Assembly (NCBI RefSeq): GCF_000802385.1
Contig: NZ_JTDN01000001.1
Location: forward strand, 1,371,501 to 1,435,500
From: Croceibacterium mercuriale
GTDB taxonomy: Bacteria; Pseudomonadota; Alphaproteobacteria; Sphingomonadales; Sphingomonadaceae
Direction: 5' to 3'
Length of the DNA: 64,000 bases
Shown: positions 46,510-55,956 of the stretch, piece by piece
Layout: every line of letters starts with the position of its first letter
How positions within the stretch are numbered: the stretch's first letter is position 1
Program-made: the position numbers and the translations under genes
Notes under the pieces: model-generated
Seen by the model: only the letters and a program-made list of their open reading frames with translations
Database searches by the model: none
What the model was told of the DNA's origin: nothing

Positions 46510-48168
46510 ATGCCGCACCACTCTCCGCTCATCGCCACCATTGTGGCCGGACTCGTCGCCGCCTTCTTCATGGGGGCGATTGCCCATCGCCTGCGCATCT
46601 CACCAGTGGCGGGCTACCTGGCGGCCGGCGTACTGGTCGGGCCGTTCACACCCGGCTTCGTCGCGGATGTCGCCCTTGCCAACGAGCTGGCGGAGCTTGG
46701 CGTCATCCTGCTGATGTTCGGCGTGGGCCTGCACTTCTCCTTGCGGGACCTGCTGTCGGTCAGGCACATCGCCGTACCCGGTGCGCTGATCCAGATCGCG
46801 GTGGCAAGCTCGCTCGGCCTCGGTCTGGCGCTGTCCCTCGGCTGGTCGCTGGCGGCGGGGCTGGTGTTCGGGCTCGCCCTGTCGGTGGCCAGCACGGTGG
46901 TGCTGCTGCGGGCGATGCAGGCGCGCGACCTGATCAACACGCAGCGGGGCCGCATCGCGGTCGGCTGGCTGATCGTCGAGGATCTGGCGATGGTCATCGC
47001 CCTGGTCCTGCTGCCCCCGCTGGCCGAGCTGATCAGCGGAGGAAGCCCGGGTGGCAGCGGCATCGCGCTGACCTTCGGACTGACCCTGCTGAAGGTGAGC
47101 GGCTTCATCGCCTTCATGCTGCTGGTCGGTCGGCGGATCATCCCGCGTGCGCTGCACTGGGTCGCGCATACCGGATCGCGGGAGCTGTTCCGGCTAGCGG
47201 TGCTGGCGATTGCGCTGGGCGTGGCGTTCGGCGCCGCCGTCGCCTTTGACGTGTCGTTTGCGCTGGGCGCGTTCTTCGCCGGCATGATCCTTGGCGAGAC
47301 GCAGCTGTCCCGCCGCGCGGCGGAAGAAACGCTGCCGCTGCGCGACGCCTTTGCGGTGCTGTTCTTCGTGTCGGTGGGCATGCTGTTCGATCCCGCCGTG
47401 GTGGTGGAGCAGCCCTGGCCGCTGCTGGCCACCGTGGCGATCATCATCTTCGGCAAGTCCGTGGCTGCCTTCGGGATCGTCCGCGCATTCGGCCATACCA
47501 ACCGCACCGCGCTGACGATCTCGGCCAGCTTGGCGCAGATCGGGGAGTTCTCCTTCATCCTGGCCGGGCTCGGCACCGATCTCGGCGTGCTGCCGCCAGA
47601 GGGGCGCGACCTGATCCTGGTGGGCGCGATCCTGTCGATCTTCGCCAATCCGCTGGTCTTCACCGCCGCTGCCGGACGCATCGAGCGGGTCAGGCAGGCC
47701 GAAGCGGACGAGAGCGAAGCCATCGAACGCGCGCGCGAACGTGACCGGCGCGAGCATGTCGTGCTGATCGGTTATGGCCGCGTCGGGCGCCTGTTCGCCG
47801 AAGGCGCGCGGGCCAGCGGCCGGGCACTGGTGATCATCGAGGATCAGGCCGATGTCGTTGCCCATGCACTGCGGGACGGGTTCACGGTCGTCCGCGGCAA
47901 TGCCACCTCGTCCGCCATCCTGCGGGAAGCTGGCATTGCGGAGGCCAGCAAGCTGGTCATCGCCATTCCCGAAGGCTTCGAAGCGGGGGCCATCGCCGTC
48001 AGCGCGCGGGCAGCGAACCGGCTGGTGACGATCTTCGCCCGGGCTCATTCGGACGAGGAGGTCGCCCATCTGGAGCGCCACGGGGCCGACCATGTGGTGA
48101 TGGGGGAGCGAGAGATCGCTCGTCGGCTCATCGCCATGCTGGCAATGAGCCGTTCGAACGCGCTCTAG
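46510..48168 (+). CDS. ybaL: YbaL/KefB-type cation:proton antiporter with RCK domain
   Basis: The 552-aa CPA2-family transporter has about 12 membrane helices (from PLIATIVAGLVAAFF to residue about 385) and then an NAD-binding RCK/TrkA-N domain (VVLIGYGRVGRLFAEGARASG and VVRGNATSSAILREAGI). LVGPFTPGF and FDVSFALGAFFAGMILGET are typical helix ends. It probably exchanges K+ or Na+ for protons. The ATG at 46510 has GAGGA upstream; the one at 46492 is weaker. It converges with ebfC. Confidence 0.88.
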   Translation: MPHHSPLIATIVAGLVAAFFMGAIAHRLRISPVAGYLAAGVLVGPFTPGFVADVALANELAELGVILLMFGVGLHFSLRDLLSVRHIAVPGALIQIAVASSLGLGLALSLGWSLAAGLVFGLALSVASTVVLLRAMQARDLINTQRGRIAVGWLIVEDLAMVIALVLLPPLAELISGGSPGGSGIALTFGLTLLKVSGFIAFMLLVGRRIIPRALHWVAHTGSRELFRLAVLAIALGVAFGAAVAFDVSFALGAFFAGMILGETQLSRRAAEETLPLRDAFAVLFFVSVGMLFDPAVVVEQPWPLLATVAIIIFGKSVAAFGIVRAFGHTNRTALTISASLAQIGEFSFILAGLGTDLGVLPPEGRDLILVGAILSIFANPLVFTAAAGRIERVRQAEADESEAIERARERDRREHVVLIGYGRVGRLFAEGARASGRALVIIEDQADVVAHALRDGFTVVRGNATSSAILREAGIAEASKLVIAIPEGFEAGAIAVSARAANRLVTIFARAHSDEEVAHLERHGADHVVMGEREIARRLIAMLAMSRSNAL

Positions 48169-48213
48169 GGTCAGGGCATCTCGACCCCGGCGTGCACCGG
48201 AACCTGTCCGGCC

Positions 48214-48555
48214 TCAGCTGAAGCCCGGGATGCTCAGGCCCGGCGGCAGGCCCATGCCGGACTGGATCGCCTGCATCTCCTGCCCGGCGGCCTGGTCGGC
48301 CTTGGTGCGGGCATCGTTGAAGGCCGCGGTGACCAGGTCTTCCAGCATCTGCTTGTCCTCGGGCACGATCAGGCTGTCGTCGATCGCCACGCTCAGGATG
48401 CGGCCCTTGGCGGTGCAGCGGATCTTCACCAGTCCGCCACCGGCCGTCCCCTCGACCTCGACCGAGTCGAGCTTGGCCTGCGCCTCGTTCATCTGCTTCT
48501 GGATGGTTTCGGCCGCCTGCTGCGCTGCCTGCATCATCTCTTCCATCGACTTCAT
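48214..48555 (-). CDS. ebfC: YbaB/EbfC nucleoid-associated protein
   Basis: The 113-aa protein has KSMEEMMQAAQQAAETIQKQMNEA, VEVEGTAGGGLVKIRCTAKG and LEDLVTAAFNDARTKADQ, standard for this dimeric DNA-binding family. It follows dnaX with an ATGA overlap, the conserved order. The recR gene that often comes next is not here; a convergent antiporter gene takes its place. Confidence 0.94.
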   Translation of the reverse strand: MKSMEEMMQAAQQAAETIQKQMNEAQAKLDSVEVEGTAGGGLVKIRCTAKGRILSVAIDDSLIVPEDKQMLEDLVTAAFNDARTKADQAAGQEMQAIQSGMGLPPGLSIPGFS

Positions 48556-50333
48556 TGTGCTCTGCTCCGTGTTGCGACGCCCGCGGGGGCGCGTTCCTCT
48601 TCGATCAGTTCGGCGCCTGGGAAGGCGGCAAAGGCGGCCTGCACCAGCGGATCCGCCAGCACCCGCTCCCGCTCCGCATGCTTCAGCGACTCCGCCTCTT
48701 CCCGCAGCGAAGGCGCACCCTCGCCCTCGCCGCGCTCGACCTGCCACTTGATGCCGGTCGCCTCGCGCAGCGCATCGCGCAGGTCGGCGGTCGGCTCGTC
48801 ACCGATGCCGGGCACCAGCTGATAGACCAGCCGCCCGGGCGCCAGTTCCACCACGCGCAACCAGTCGCGCATCAGGTTCGCCACCCGCAACCGTCCGCGA
48901 TCCTCCACCTGATCGCACAGGGCAGCCCAGTCGATCGACGGAACCGACGCTTCCGCCTGCACTGCAGCGGGCGCACTGCCCTCGCCCGCCGGAGCAGCCG
49001 GGATCGCCGGCGCTCGGGCCAGCATGTCGCTCAGCTGGCTGGCCAGCGTGCCGGGGTCGGGCAGGTCGGCCGCATGGGTCACACGCAGCAGCGCCATCTG
49101 CGCGGATGCCAGCGGATCGGGCGCAGCACGCACCTCGTCATGCCCCTTCAGCAGCAGCTGCCACAGACGGTGGACCTGCCCGGGTGACAGGCGCGCGGCC
49201 CAGCCTTCCACATCGGCGCGTTCCTCCAGCGTGGGGGCACTGCTGGTGCCGCCGCCGACCTGCGTCACCGCCACCTGATGCGTCAGATCCATCAACGAGC
49301 GGACCAGCGCCAGCGGATCGACGCCGAGCGCATATTGCCGCTCCACCTCGTCCAGCATGGCGCCGGCTTCGCCGCCCAGCAGGGACGCGAACAGCCGCCG
49401 TCGGGCGCTCTTGTCCGCCAGGCCCAGCATGTCGCGGACCCGTTCTTCCGTCACCACGCCGCCCGTGTCGGCATCGGCATGGGCGATCGCCTGGTCCAGG
49501 ATCGACAGCCCGTCCCGCACCGAACCCTCGGCCGCGGCAGCGACCATGCCCAGCGCCTCGTCCTCCGCCTCCACGCCTTCCTGCCGGCAGATGGAGGCAA
49601 AATGTTCGCGCAGGGTGGCCGCCGGAATGCGCCGGAGATCGAACCGCTGGGTGCGGCTGAGCACCGTCACCGGCAGCTTGTCGACTTCCGTGGTGGCAAA
49701 CAGGAACTTCACGTGCGCCGGCGGCTCCTCCAGCGTCTTGAGCAGCGCGTTGAACGCGCTGTTCGACAGCATGTGAACCTCGTCGATGATGTAGATCTTG
49801 TAGCGGGCGCTGACCGCGGCGTAGCGTACCGCCTCGATGATCTCGCGCACATCGTTGACGCCGGTGTGGCTGGCGGCGTCCATCTCGATCACGTCGATAT
49901 GGCGCCCTTCCGCGATGGCGCGACACGGCTCGCACTGACCGCACGGGTCGATGGTCGGGCCGCCCTGACCGTCCGGCCCGACGCAGTTGAGCGCCTTGGC
50001 GATCAGCCGGGCGGTGCTGGTCTTGCCCACGCCGCGCACGCCGGTCATCAGGAAGGCGTGCGCCAGCCGGCCCCGGGCAATGGCGTTGCCCAGCGTGCGG
50101 ACCATCGGCTCCTGCCCGATCAGCTGGCTGAAGGTCTGGGGACGATACTTGCGCGCCAGCACGCGATAGGCCTGGCCTTCCGCCGTCGATGGTTGCGGCG
50201 CGGCGGGAGCGGGCGGCGACGCGGGCGCCGGATCGCCGAACATCGCGGCTTGGCCGGCAGCCTCCAGCTCCGCCACGGCGGGGCGCTCCGGTTCCTGCGG
50301 GCTGTCCCCGATGGGCGGGGAATCACCGAACAT
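48552..50333 (-). CDS. dnaX: DNA polymerase III subunit gamma/tau
   Basis: The 593-aa clamp-loader ATPase has an N-terminal Pro/Ala-rich extension of about 50 residues. Next come YRVLARKYRPQTFSQLIGQE, Walker A TGVRGVGKTSTAR, a zinc site with CGQCEPC, Walker B IYIIDEVHMLS and the SRC-type SRTQRFDLRR. The C-terminal third is tau-like. I see no obvious A-rich slippery site for a gamma frameshift. The ATG is chosen by position; a GTG 18 bp upstream is possible. It ends in overlap with ebfC. Confidence 0.94.
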   Translation of the reverse strand: MFGDSPPIGDSPQEPERPAVAELEAAGQAAMFGDPAPASPPAPAAPQPSTAEGQAYRVLARKYRPQTFSQLIGQEPMVRTLGNAIARGRLAHAFLMTGVRGVGKTSTARLIAKALNCVGPDGQGGPTIDPCGQCEPCRAIAEGRHIDVIEMDAASHTGVNDVREIIEAVRYAAVSARYKIYIIDEVHMLSNSAFNALLKTLEEPPAHVKFLFATTEVDKLPVTVLSRTQRFDLRRIPAATLREHFASICRQEGVEAEDEALGMVAAAAEGSVRDGLSILDQAIAHADADTGGVVTEERVRDMLGLADKSARRRLFASLLGGEAGAMLDEVERQYALGVDPLALVRSLMDLTHQVAVTQVGGGTSSAPTLEERADVEGWAARLSPGQVHRLWQLLLKGHDEVRAAPDPLASAQMALLRVTHAADLPDPGTLASQLSDMLARAPAIPAAPAGEGSAPAAVQAEASVPSIDWAALCDQVEDRGRLRVANLMRDWLRVVELAPGRLVYQLVPGIGDEPTADLRDALREATGIKWQVERGEGEGAPSLREEAESLKHAERERVLADPLVQAAFAAFPGAELIEEERAPAGVATRSRAQ

Positions 50334-50529
50334 GTCTGCTGAATCGATCACGACCCGCAATCTAGTGAGCGCGACCCGGCCTGTCGAATGAAGGGCGAAG
50401 TTGACACATCTGACAGTGTCCAGGGATCCCCGGCGGACCTGCGCGCCGATGGGGACCAGGATGGCTCTGCGGACGCAGCCAGCCATCGCAGGCGGCGCCT
50501 GTGTAGGACAGCGATGTTTTGCATGAAAT

Positions 50530-50626
50530 AGGAGCCGGGCGACCCGCTGCCATCCGTTGTGGCTGCTTCCTTCCGGACCTGACCAAGTTGGCGGACGCGA
50601 ACGTCCACCCGACTCCCGCGGCTCCT
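50530..50626 (-). ncRNA. ffs: Signal recognition particle RNA, small bacterial type (4.5S)
   Basis: On the minus strand the RNA starts GGAGCCGCGGG and ends CCCGGCTCC, forming the closing helix. Inside lies the invariant SRP domain IV core GGTCAGGTCCGGAAGGAAGC, the binding site for Ffh. Length is about 97 nt. Location next to dnaX is usual in Alphaproteobacteria. The 195 bp between it and the dnaX start hold no gene that I can see. Confidence 0.93.
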
Positions 50627-50780
50627 ATGCCGCGCAAAGCCCGACCGATCAAGACGGCCGATCCAAAAAGTCCGGACCGGCGCATGCCGGCCCGGTGTTG
50701 CAATCATGCCGCACTGCAGCGGAGAAGTTGCCGCCGAAACGTTCCCGGAAGAGGCATGTTTTTGATTTACTCTCATAAAA

Positions 50781-50843
50781 TCAACAGCTTGTTTGCTCTG
50801 TCAACAGCTGCTCCATGATGCGGCACATGCGAAGCGTGTCGCA
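50781..50843 (+). promoter_or_regulatory. Repeat-rich control region upstream of the TonB receptor
   Basis: TCAACAGCT occurs at 50781 and 50801, exactly 20 bp apart (two helical turns). TGCGGCAC (50819-50826) and GTGTCGCA (50836-50843) form an inverted repeat with one mismatch. The stretch from about 50758 is unusually AT-rich for this genome. Together these look like a promoter with regulator sites. Nothing else is seen in 50627-50954. Confidence 0.45.
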
Positions 50844-50954
50844 TAGCTGTAACATTCTATGTATCTAGCCGGTCGCAAGGGCGGCTCGTGGACATCGGTT
50901 CACGTGATGCGCTCAGCCGACATTCCATCACCATCGCAGGCAGGAACCACTGCA

Positions 50955-53510
50955 ATGAAGAACATCCTTTTCGGCGGCTGCTCGATCCTGGCGCTCGTGC
51001 TGCCCGCGACCGTCCACGCGCAGTCCGCAGCCTCCAGTGAAGTCGAAGGCAATGCGATCATCGTCAGCGGCTCCGTCACCCGCAACGTCGAAGGCATCCT
51101 GATGCCGAGCACGCCGCGCGCCAAGCAGGTGCTGACGCAGGAGCAGCTGGAGCGCAACGGCCCGGGTCAGACCGTACTCGATTCGATCAACATCATCCCG
51201 GGCGTCACGTTCACCAACAACGACGCCTACGGCTCCGGCGGCGGCCAGCTGTCGATCCGCGGCTTCTCCGCCGACCGCATCAGCCTGACCTTCGACGGCC
51301 TGCCGCTGAACGACACCGGCAACTACGCCATCTATTCCAACCAGCAGCTCGACCCGGAGATCATCGACAACGTCAATGTGAACCTGGGTTCGACCGACAT
51401 CGACAGCCCGACTGCTTCGGCCAGCGGCTCGACCGTCAACTATCAGAGCCGCACGCCCAGCGAGGACATGGGCGCCATGCTCTCCGTCTCCGCCGGCGAT
51501 TTCGACATGTTCCGCATCTTCGGCATGATCGACACCGGTGCGCTGACCAGCAGCGGCTTGCGCGCGTTCATCTCTGCCAGCAAGCAGGACTACGACAACC
51601 CGATCAACAATTACGGCGTGGTCGACAAGACGCAGTTCAACGCCAAGATCTACCAGCCGCTGGCGGGTGACGACTATGTGTGGATCGCGGGGCATTATAA
51701 CGAGAACCGCAACAACTTCTTCGGATCGGTTCCCCTGCGCAACGACGCCAACCGCGTGGTCGGCCCGGGTTCCGGCAACCGCTTCCCGAACAACCGTGAC
51801 GAGGCGACCTACGACATCAGCGCTCCGTGCGCCGTCAATCTGACCGCCCGTCCGGGCCAGGTCGATCTGCCGAATGTCTGCGGCACCGAGTTCGACCGCC
51901 GCTACAACCCGTCCAAGACGGGCAACATCCGGGCCGCCGGCCGCTTCACGCTGACCGACCAGCTGGTGCTGACGGTCGAGCCGAGCTTCCAGTGGACCCG
52001 CGCCAATGGCGGCGGCACCACGTCTGCGTTCGAAAGCCTGACACCTGCGAGCGCTGTCGGCGGGGTTCCCCGCGGCCTGACGGGCAATGTGGGCGGTTCG
52101 TTCTACTTCGGACGTGACCTGAACGGGGACGGTGACATCCTCGACCGCGTGACGGTCATCCAGCCCAGCCAGACCCGCACGAACCGGTATGGCGTGATCT
52201 CCAACCTGATCTACGACATCACCCCGGATCACACGGTGCGTCTGGCCTACACGCTGGACTACGGCGATCACCGCCAGACGGGCGAAGCCGGCCTGGTCTA
52301 TGGCAATGGCGAGCCGCTGAGCACCATGCCGGCCTATGACAACCCGCTGACCGATGCGGCCGGCAACGTGCTGCAGAAGCGCGATCGCGAGAGCAAGGCG
52401 ATCCTGCACCAGGTGTCGGGCGAGTATCGCGGCAGCTTCGCCGAGGGCCGCTTCAACGTGGTCGCCGGTCTGCGCGCGCCGTTCTTCAAGCGTGACCTGC
52501 AGAACAACTGCTTCACCACCAGCGACAGCGGCTTCGTCGACTGCTTCGCCACGGAAGCAGCCAACGCAGCCTATGCCGCGGCGCGCCCGACCGTCCAGGG
52601 TCCGCAGCAGCGCGAGCTGGACTACAACAAGGTCCTGCCGAGCGCCGGCTTCACCTTCGACCTGACCGATCCGATGCAGGTGTTCTTCAACTATTCCAAG
52701 GGTCTGCAGGTCCCCGGTACGGACGCGCTGTACAACTCCTTCTTCTTCGCGCCGGACGCCGGCCCGGCCAATCCGGCCCCGGAAACCACCGACAATTTCG
52801 ACCTGGGCGTGCGGTACACCACCGGCATGGTGCAGGCGATGGCGGTGGGCTGGTACACCAAGTATGCCAACCGTCTGGCTTCGGCCTACGATCCGGAAAC
52901 CGACCGCAACGTCTATCGCAACCTGGGCGATGTGGAGAAGTACGGGATCGACGGCAGCCTGAACGTGACGCCGATCCCGGAGCTGTTCATCGGCCTGTTC
53001 GGCTCCTACCTGAAGTCCGAGATCAAGGATGACGTGCAGAGCGGTACGAACGCGGCCGGCCCGATCTTCATCGCTACCGCAGGCAAGCGTGAATCCGGCG
53101 CGCCGGAATACAGCTACGGTGCGCAGGCTCGCCTGATGCTCGGCCCCGTCGACCTGGGCGCCACCGCCAAGCGGACCGGTGGCCGGTTCATCTACGACAC
53201 CAACCTGCCGGTTTATGCCGGAACCGCGGCGGCTCCGGTCGAGGTGTTCGGTGCGCAGACCCCGGCCTACTGGCTGGTCAACCTGGATGCTCGCGTGAAC
53301 ATGGAGTGGGCCGGCCTGAATGACCGCACTTTCGTGCAGCTGAACGTCTACAACCTGTTCGACGACCTGTACGCCGGCACCTACACGGCGGGTCTGAACC
53401 AGGGCAACGTGCTGGGCGCAGGCGTGATCACGGGTACACCGGGCAGCGTTCCCAACGTGCAGATCGGTGCCCCGCGCACCGTGTCGGTGTCTCTCACCGC
53501 TGCGTTCTGA
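50955..53510 (+). CDS. TonB-dependent outer membrane receptor
   Basis: The 851-aa protein has a signal peptide (KNILFGGCSILALVLPATVHAQ), a plug domain with QEQLERNGPGQTVLDSINIIPGV and GGGQLSIRGFSADRISLTFDGLP, and a long beta-barrel. The barrel ends VQLNVYNLFDDLYAGTYTAG and a final aromatic, SLTAAF. It should import a large ligand in a TonB-dependent way; the plug does not identify it as a known siderophore or vitamin receptor. The ATG before the signal peptide is used. A terminator follows directly and then a nucleotidase gene. Confidence 0.92.
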   Translation: MKNILFGGCSILALVLPATVHAQSAASSEVEGNAIIVSGSVTRNVEGILMPSTPRAKQVLTQEQLERNGPGQTVLDSINIIPGVTFTNNDAYGSGGGQLSIRGFSADRISLTFDGLPLNDTGNYAIYSNQQLDPEIIDNVNVNLGSTDIDSPTASASGSTVNYQSRTPSEDMGAMLSVSAGDFDMFRIFGMIDTGALTSSGLRAFISASKQDYDNPINNYGVVDKTQFNAKIYQPLAGDDYVWIAGHYNENRNNFFGSVPLRNDANRVVGPGSGNRFPNNRDEATYDISAPCAVNLTARPGQVDLPNVCGTEFDRRYNPSKTGNIRAAGRFTLTDQLVLTVEPSFQWTRANGGGTTSAFESLTPASAVGGVPRGLTGNVGGSFYFGRDLNGDGDILDRVTVIQPSQTRTNRYGVISNLIYDITPDHTVRLAYTLDYGDHRQTGEAGLVYGNGEPLSTMPAYDNPLTDAAGNVLQKRDRESKAILHQVSGEYRGSFAEGRFNVVAGLRAPFFKRDLQNNCFTTSDSGFVDCFATEAANAAYAAARPTVQGPQQRELDYNKVLPSAGFTFDLTDPMQVFFNYSKGLQVPGTDALYNSFFFAPDAGPANPAPETTDNFDLGVRYTTGMVQAMAVGWYTKYANRLASAYDPETDRNVYRNLGDVEKYGIDGSLNVTPIPELFIGLFGSYLKSEIKDDVQSGTNAAGPIFIATAGKRESGAPEYSYGAQARLMLGPVDLGATAKRTGGRFIYDTNLPVYAGTAAAPVEVFGAQTPAYWLVNLDARVNMEWAGLNDRTFVQLNVYNLFDDLYAGTYTAGLNQGNVLGAGVITGTPGSVPNVQIGAPRTVSVSLTAAF

Positions 53511-53542
53511 TCACCATCGGCCCCTTGGCCGGCGGACATTTG

Positions 53543-53580
53543 CGGGGAGGCGTCTTGCGGCGCCTCCCCGTTTTTGTTTT
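53543..53580 (+). terminator. Intrinsic terminator after the TonB receptor
   Basis: CGGGGAGGCG pairs with CGCCTCCCCG over 10 bp around an 8-nt loop, followed by TTTTTGTTTT. This is a textbook Rho-independent signal. Confidence 0.9.
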
Positions 53581-53614
53581 GTCGCCGGCAACGATCTTGC
53601 CAGGAGTCTGCCTC

Positions 53615-55318
53615 ATGTTCCGTCCCCTCGCACCCTGCCTGCTGCTCTCGCCCGCCATCCTGCTGGCATTGGGCGCCTGCACCACCCTGCCCACCCCCTC
53701 GCCCGCCGGCGGCCAGCAGGCGACGGCGACCCTGCAGATCCTCGGCCTCAACGACCTTCACGGCAATCTGGAGGTGCCCACGCAGCCGACCACCTGGTTC
53801 GGTACGCCCGCCAACGTGCCCGGCGGGCAGCAGACTGCCGTGCTGGGCGGCGCAGCGCGGCTGGGGGCGCAGCTGGCGGCCATGCGGCAGGGCCAGCCCA
53901 ACACCGTCACCGTGGCGGCAGGTGACCTGATCAGCGCCAGCCCGCTGGTTTCGTCCTATTACCTGGACGAGCCCAGCATCGCCGCGCTCAGCCAGATGGG
54001 GCTGGAGCTGGCGGCCGTCGGCAATCACGAATTCGACCGCGGCACGGCCGAGCTGACACGCCTGCAGCAGGGCGGCTGCGAGCAGAACACGCCCAAGCAG
54101 CCGTGCGCACTGGAACCGTTCACCGGCGCCACCTTCCAGTATCTGGCCGCCAACGTGCTGGACGAGAGCGGCGCCACGCTGTTCCCCGGCACGGCGCTGC
54201 GCCAGTTCGGCGATGTCACGGTCGGCTTCATCGGCATGACGCTGAAGGAAACGGCGCAGGTCTCCTCCCCCGCCGGCACCGCCGGCTGGCGCTTCGCGGA
54301 CGAGGCGGAGACGGCCAACCGGCTGGCGGCCGAGCTGCGGGCCGGCGGCGCCGATCTGGTCGTGCTGCTGCTGCACCAGGGTGCAACGGTGGAGGGCATG
54401 TTCCGCGCGGATGACTGCGCGGGTCTGGACGGCCCGGTGCTGCCGATCCTGGAGCGCCTGACGCCGGCCATTCCGCTGGTCGTTTCAGGCCACACGCACA
54501 ATGCCTATGTCTGCCGCATGCCGCTGGCCGGCGGGGGCGAGCGGTTGCTGACCAGCGCCGGGCGCTATGGCGGCTTTGTGACCGACATCCGCGCCGGACG
54601 CGACGCTGCCGGGCGCTGGACCATGAACGCGGTCAACGTGCCGGTCACCGGGGTCGCGGGCGAACAGACCGGCATCGCCGCGCTGGTGGCCCGTTACGCC
54701 GATGCGACCCGCGCCGTGTCTGACCGGGTGATCGGACGGATCGACGGCTCTCTGGGCCGCGGGGAGCAGGTCGACAGCCCGCTGGCCCGCCTGGTTGCCG
54801 ATGCACAGCTTGCCGCCACCAGCGGGGCCGAGCGTGGCGGGGCGGACATCGCCTTCATCAACCAGGGCGGCGTGCGTGCGGCGTTCCAGCCGGCGGCCGA
54901 CGGAACGGTCACCTTCGGCCAGCTCTATGCGCTGCAGCCCTTCGGCAACACGCTGGAGGTGCTGGAGCTGACCGGTGCCGATCTGGTGGCGCTGCTGGAG
55001 CAGCAGTTCCGGGAAGGCCAGGATGGCGGCACCATCCTGATCCCGTCGCGCGGCTTCACCTTCGTCTTTGACCCCGCACTGCCGGTCGGGCGGCGCATCA
55101 CCAGCGCCACGCTGGGCGGCGCCGCGATCGACCCGGCGCGCACCTACCGCATCACGGTGAACAACTTCCTGGCAAGCGGCGGCGACGGCTTTACCGTGCT
55201 GCCGACGGCCAGGAACGTGGCGCACGGCGGAGTCGACCTGGACGCGCTGACCGCCTTCATCACCGGCGACGTGGCCGTCGATCCGGTGGCGCGGGTCACC
55301 CAGGCACCCGGCGCCTGA
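53615..55318 (+). CDS. 5'-nucleotidase/metallophosphatase lipoprotein (UshA-like)
   Basis: The 567-aa protein has a signal with lipobox LALGAC (C22), so it is lipid-anchored in the envelope. The metallophosphatase domain shows LNDLHGN (D47, H49), GDLISASPL, AVGNHEFDRG and VSGHTHNAY. The second domain shows INQGGVRAAF and YALQPFGNTLEVLELTG, typical of the UshA C-terminal substrate domain, and ends ASGGDGFTVL. It likely releases phosphate from nucleotides or related esters. AGGAG precedes the ATG by 9 nt. It follows the receptor gene but is separated by a strong terminator. Confidence 0.92.
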   Translation: MFRPLAPCLLLSPAILLALGACTTLPTPSPAGGQQATATLQILGLNDLHGNLEVPTQPTTWFGTPANVPGGQQTAVLGGAARLGAQLAAMRQGQPNTVTVAAGDLISASPLVSSYYLDEPSIAALSQMGLELAAVGNHEFDRGTAELTRLQQGGCEQNTPKQPCALEPFTGATFQYLAANVLDESGATLFPGTALRQFGDVTVGFIGMTLKETAQVSSPAGTAGWRFADEAETANRLAAELRAGGADLVVLLLHQGATVEGMFRADDCAGLDGPVLPILERLTPAIPLVVSGHTHNAYVCRMPLAGGGERLLTSAGRYGGFVTDIRAGRDAAGRWTMNAVNVPVTGVAGEQTGIAALVARYADATRAVSDRVIGRIDGSLGRGEQVDSPLARLVADAQLAATSGAERGGADIAFINQGGVRAAFQPAADGTVTFGQLYALQPFGNTLEVLELTGADLVALLEQQFREGQDGGTILIPSRGFTFVFDPALPVGRRITSATLGGAAIDPARTYRITVNNFLASGGDGFTVLPTARNVAHGGVDLDALTAFITGDVAVDPVARVTQAPGA

Positions 55319-55323
55319 TATGA

Positions 55324-55359
55324 CAAAGCCCGCTTCCGACAGATCGGAAGCGGGCTTTG
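55324..55359. terminator. Bidirectional hairpin terminator
   Basis: A perfect 16-bp stem (CAAAGCCCGCTTCCGA and its complement) with a 4-nt loop lies between the nucleotidase gene and tRNA-Arg on the opposite strand. A/T ends on both sides allow use in both directions. Confidence 0.85.
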
Positions 55360-55362
55360 TAA

Positions 55363-55439
55363 TGGTGCACCCGGAAGGATTCGAACCTCCGGCCCCCAGA
55401 TTCGTAGTCTGGTGCTCTATCCAGCTGAGCTACGGGTGC
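55363..55439 (-). tRNA. tRNA-Arg (ACG anticodon)
   Basis: The 77-nt cloverleaf has acceptor arms GCACCCG and CGGGTGC, D-arm AGCTCAGCTGGATAGAGC, anticodon loop CTACGAA (ACG, read as inosine after editing), T-arm GGTTCGAATCC and an encoded CCA. Confidence 0.97.
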
Positions 55440-55486
55440 CCTCGGGAGGGCGCCGAATAGCAGGCCGATCCCGGTTGGCAAGGGCT

Positions 55487-55867
55487 TTATGCAAGCAAGT
55501 GCAGCATTTGTTTGTCCAGCGGCGCCAGCGGCAGCGCGGCGGCGGCTTCGCGGGTGAACCAGCCCCATTCCTGACCCTCCAGCCCGGTCACCTCACCCTT
55601 CGCCGACCAGGCGCCGAACAGCAGCAGGACCAGCCTGTCGTCCTCGGCAAAGGTCAGCGGCACAAGGGCCGCCGGATCGATGCCGATGGCCAGTTCTTCC
55701 GCCACCTCGCGGACCAGGGCCGCGCGCGAGGTTTCACCGGGCTCCACCTTGCCGCCGGGAAACTCCCACAATCCGCCATGATGCTTGCCGACGGGTCGGC
55801 GGGCCAGCAGCAGGCGACCATCCGCATCCTCCAGGCACAAGGCTACCACCAGCATCGGCTGTTCCAC
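55487..55867 (-). CDS. mutT: Nudix hydrolase MutT (8-oxo-dGTP diphosphatase)
   Basis: The 126-aa protein has a complete Nudix box, [22 protein letters not shown] (starting at G38), and [17 protein letters not shown] just before it, which is the MutT nucleotide-binding part. [16 protein letters not shown] near the end fits as well. It cleans 8-oxo-dGTP from the nucleotide pool; other Nudix substrates cannot be ruled out. It lies alone, 47 bp from tRNA-Arg. Confidence 0.88.
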   Translation of the reverse strand: MEQPMLVVALCLEDADGRLLLARRPVGKHHGGLWEFPGGKVEPGETSRAALVREVAEELAIGIDPAALVPLTFAEDDRLVLLLFGAWSAKGEVTGLEGQEWGWFTREAAAALPLAPLDKQMLHLLA

Positions 55868-55956
55868 CGCGAGTCACTCCCTTGCCGTCACAACCGGTTC
55901 TTTACTTGCGCCGTGCCATGTGGCGACCATCGCAAGTGCAAGAAGGGTCAGGCCGC

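Noticed and set aside
46467-47249. A 260-codon frame overlapping the antiporter start in another frame
   Set aside because: Composition is Arg/Gly/Ala-rich shadow; the antiporter frame has clear membrane helices and an RCK domain.
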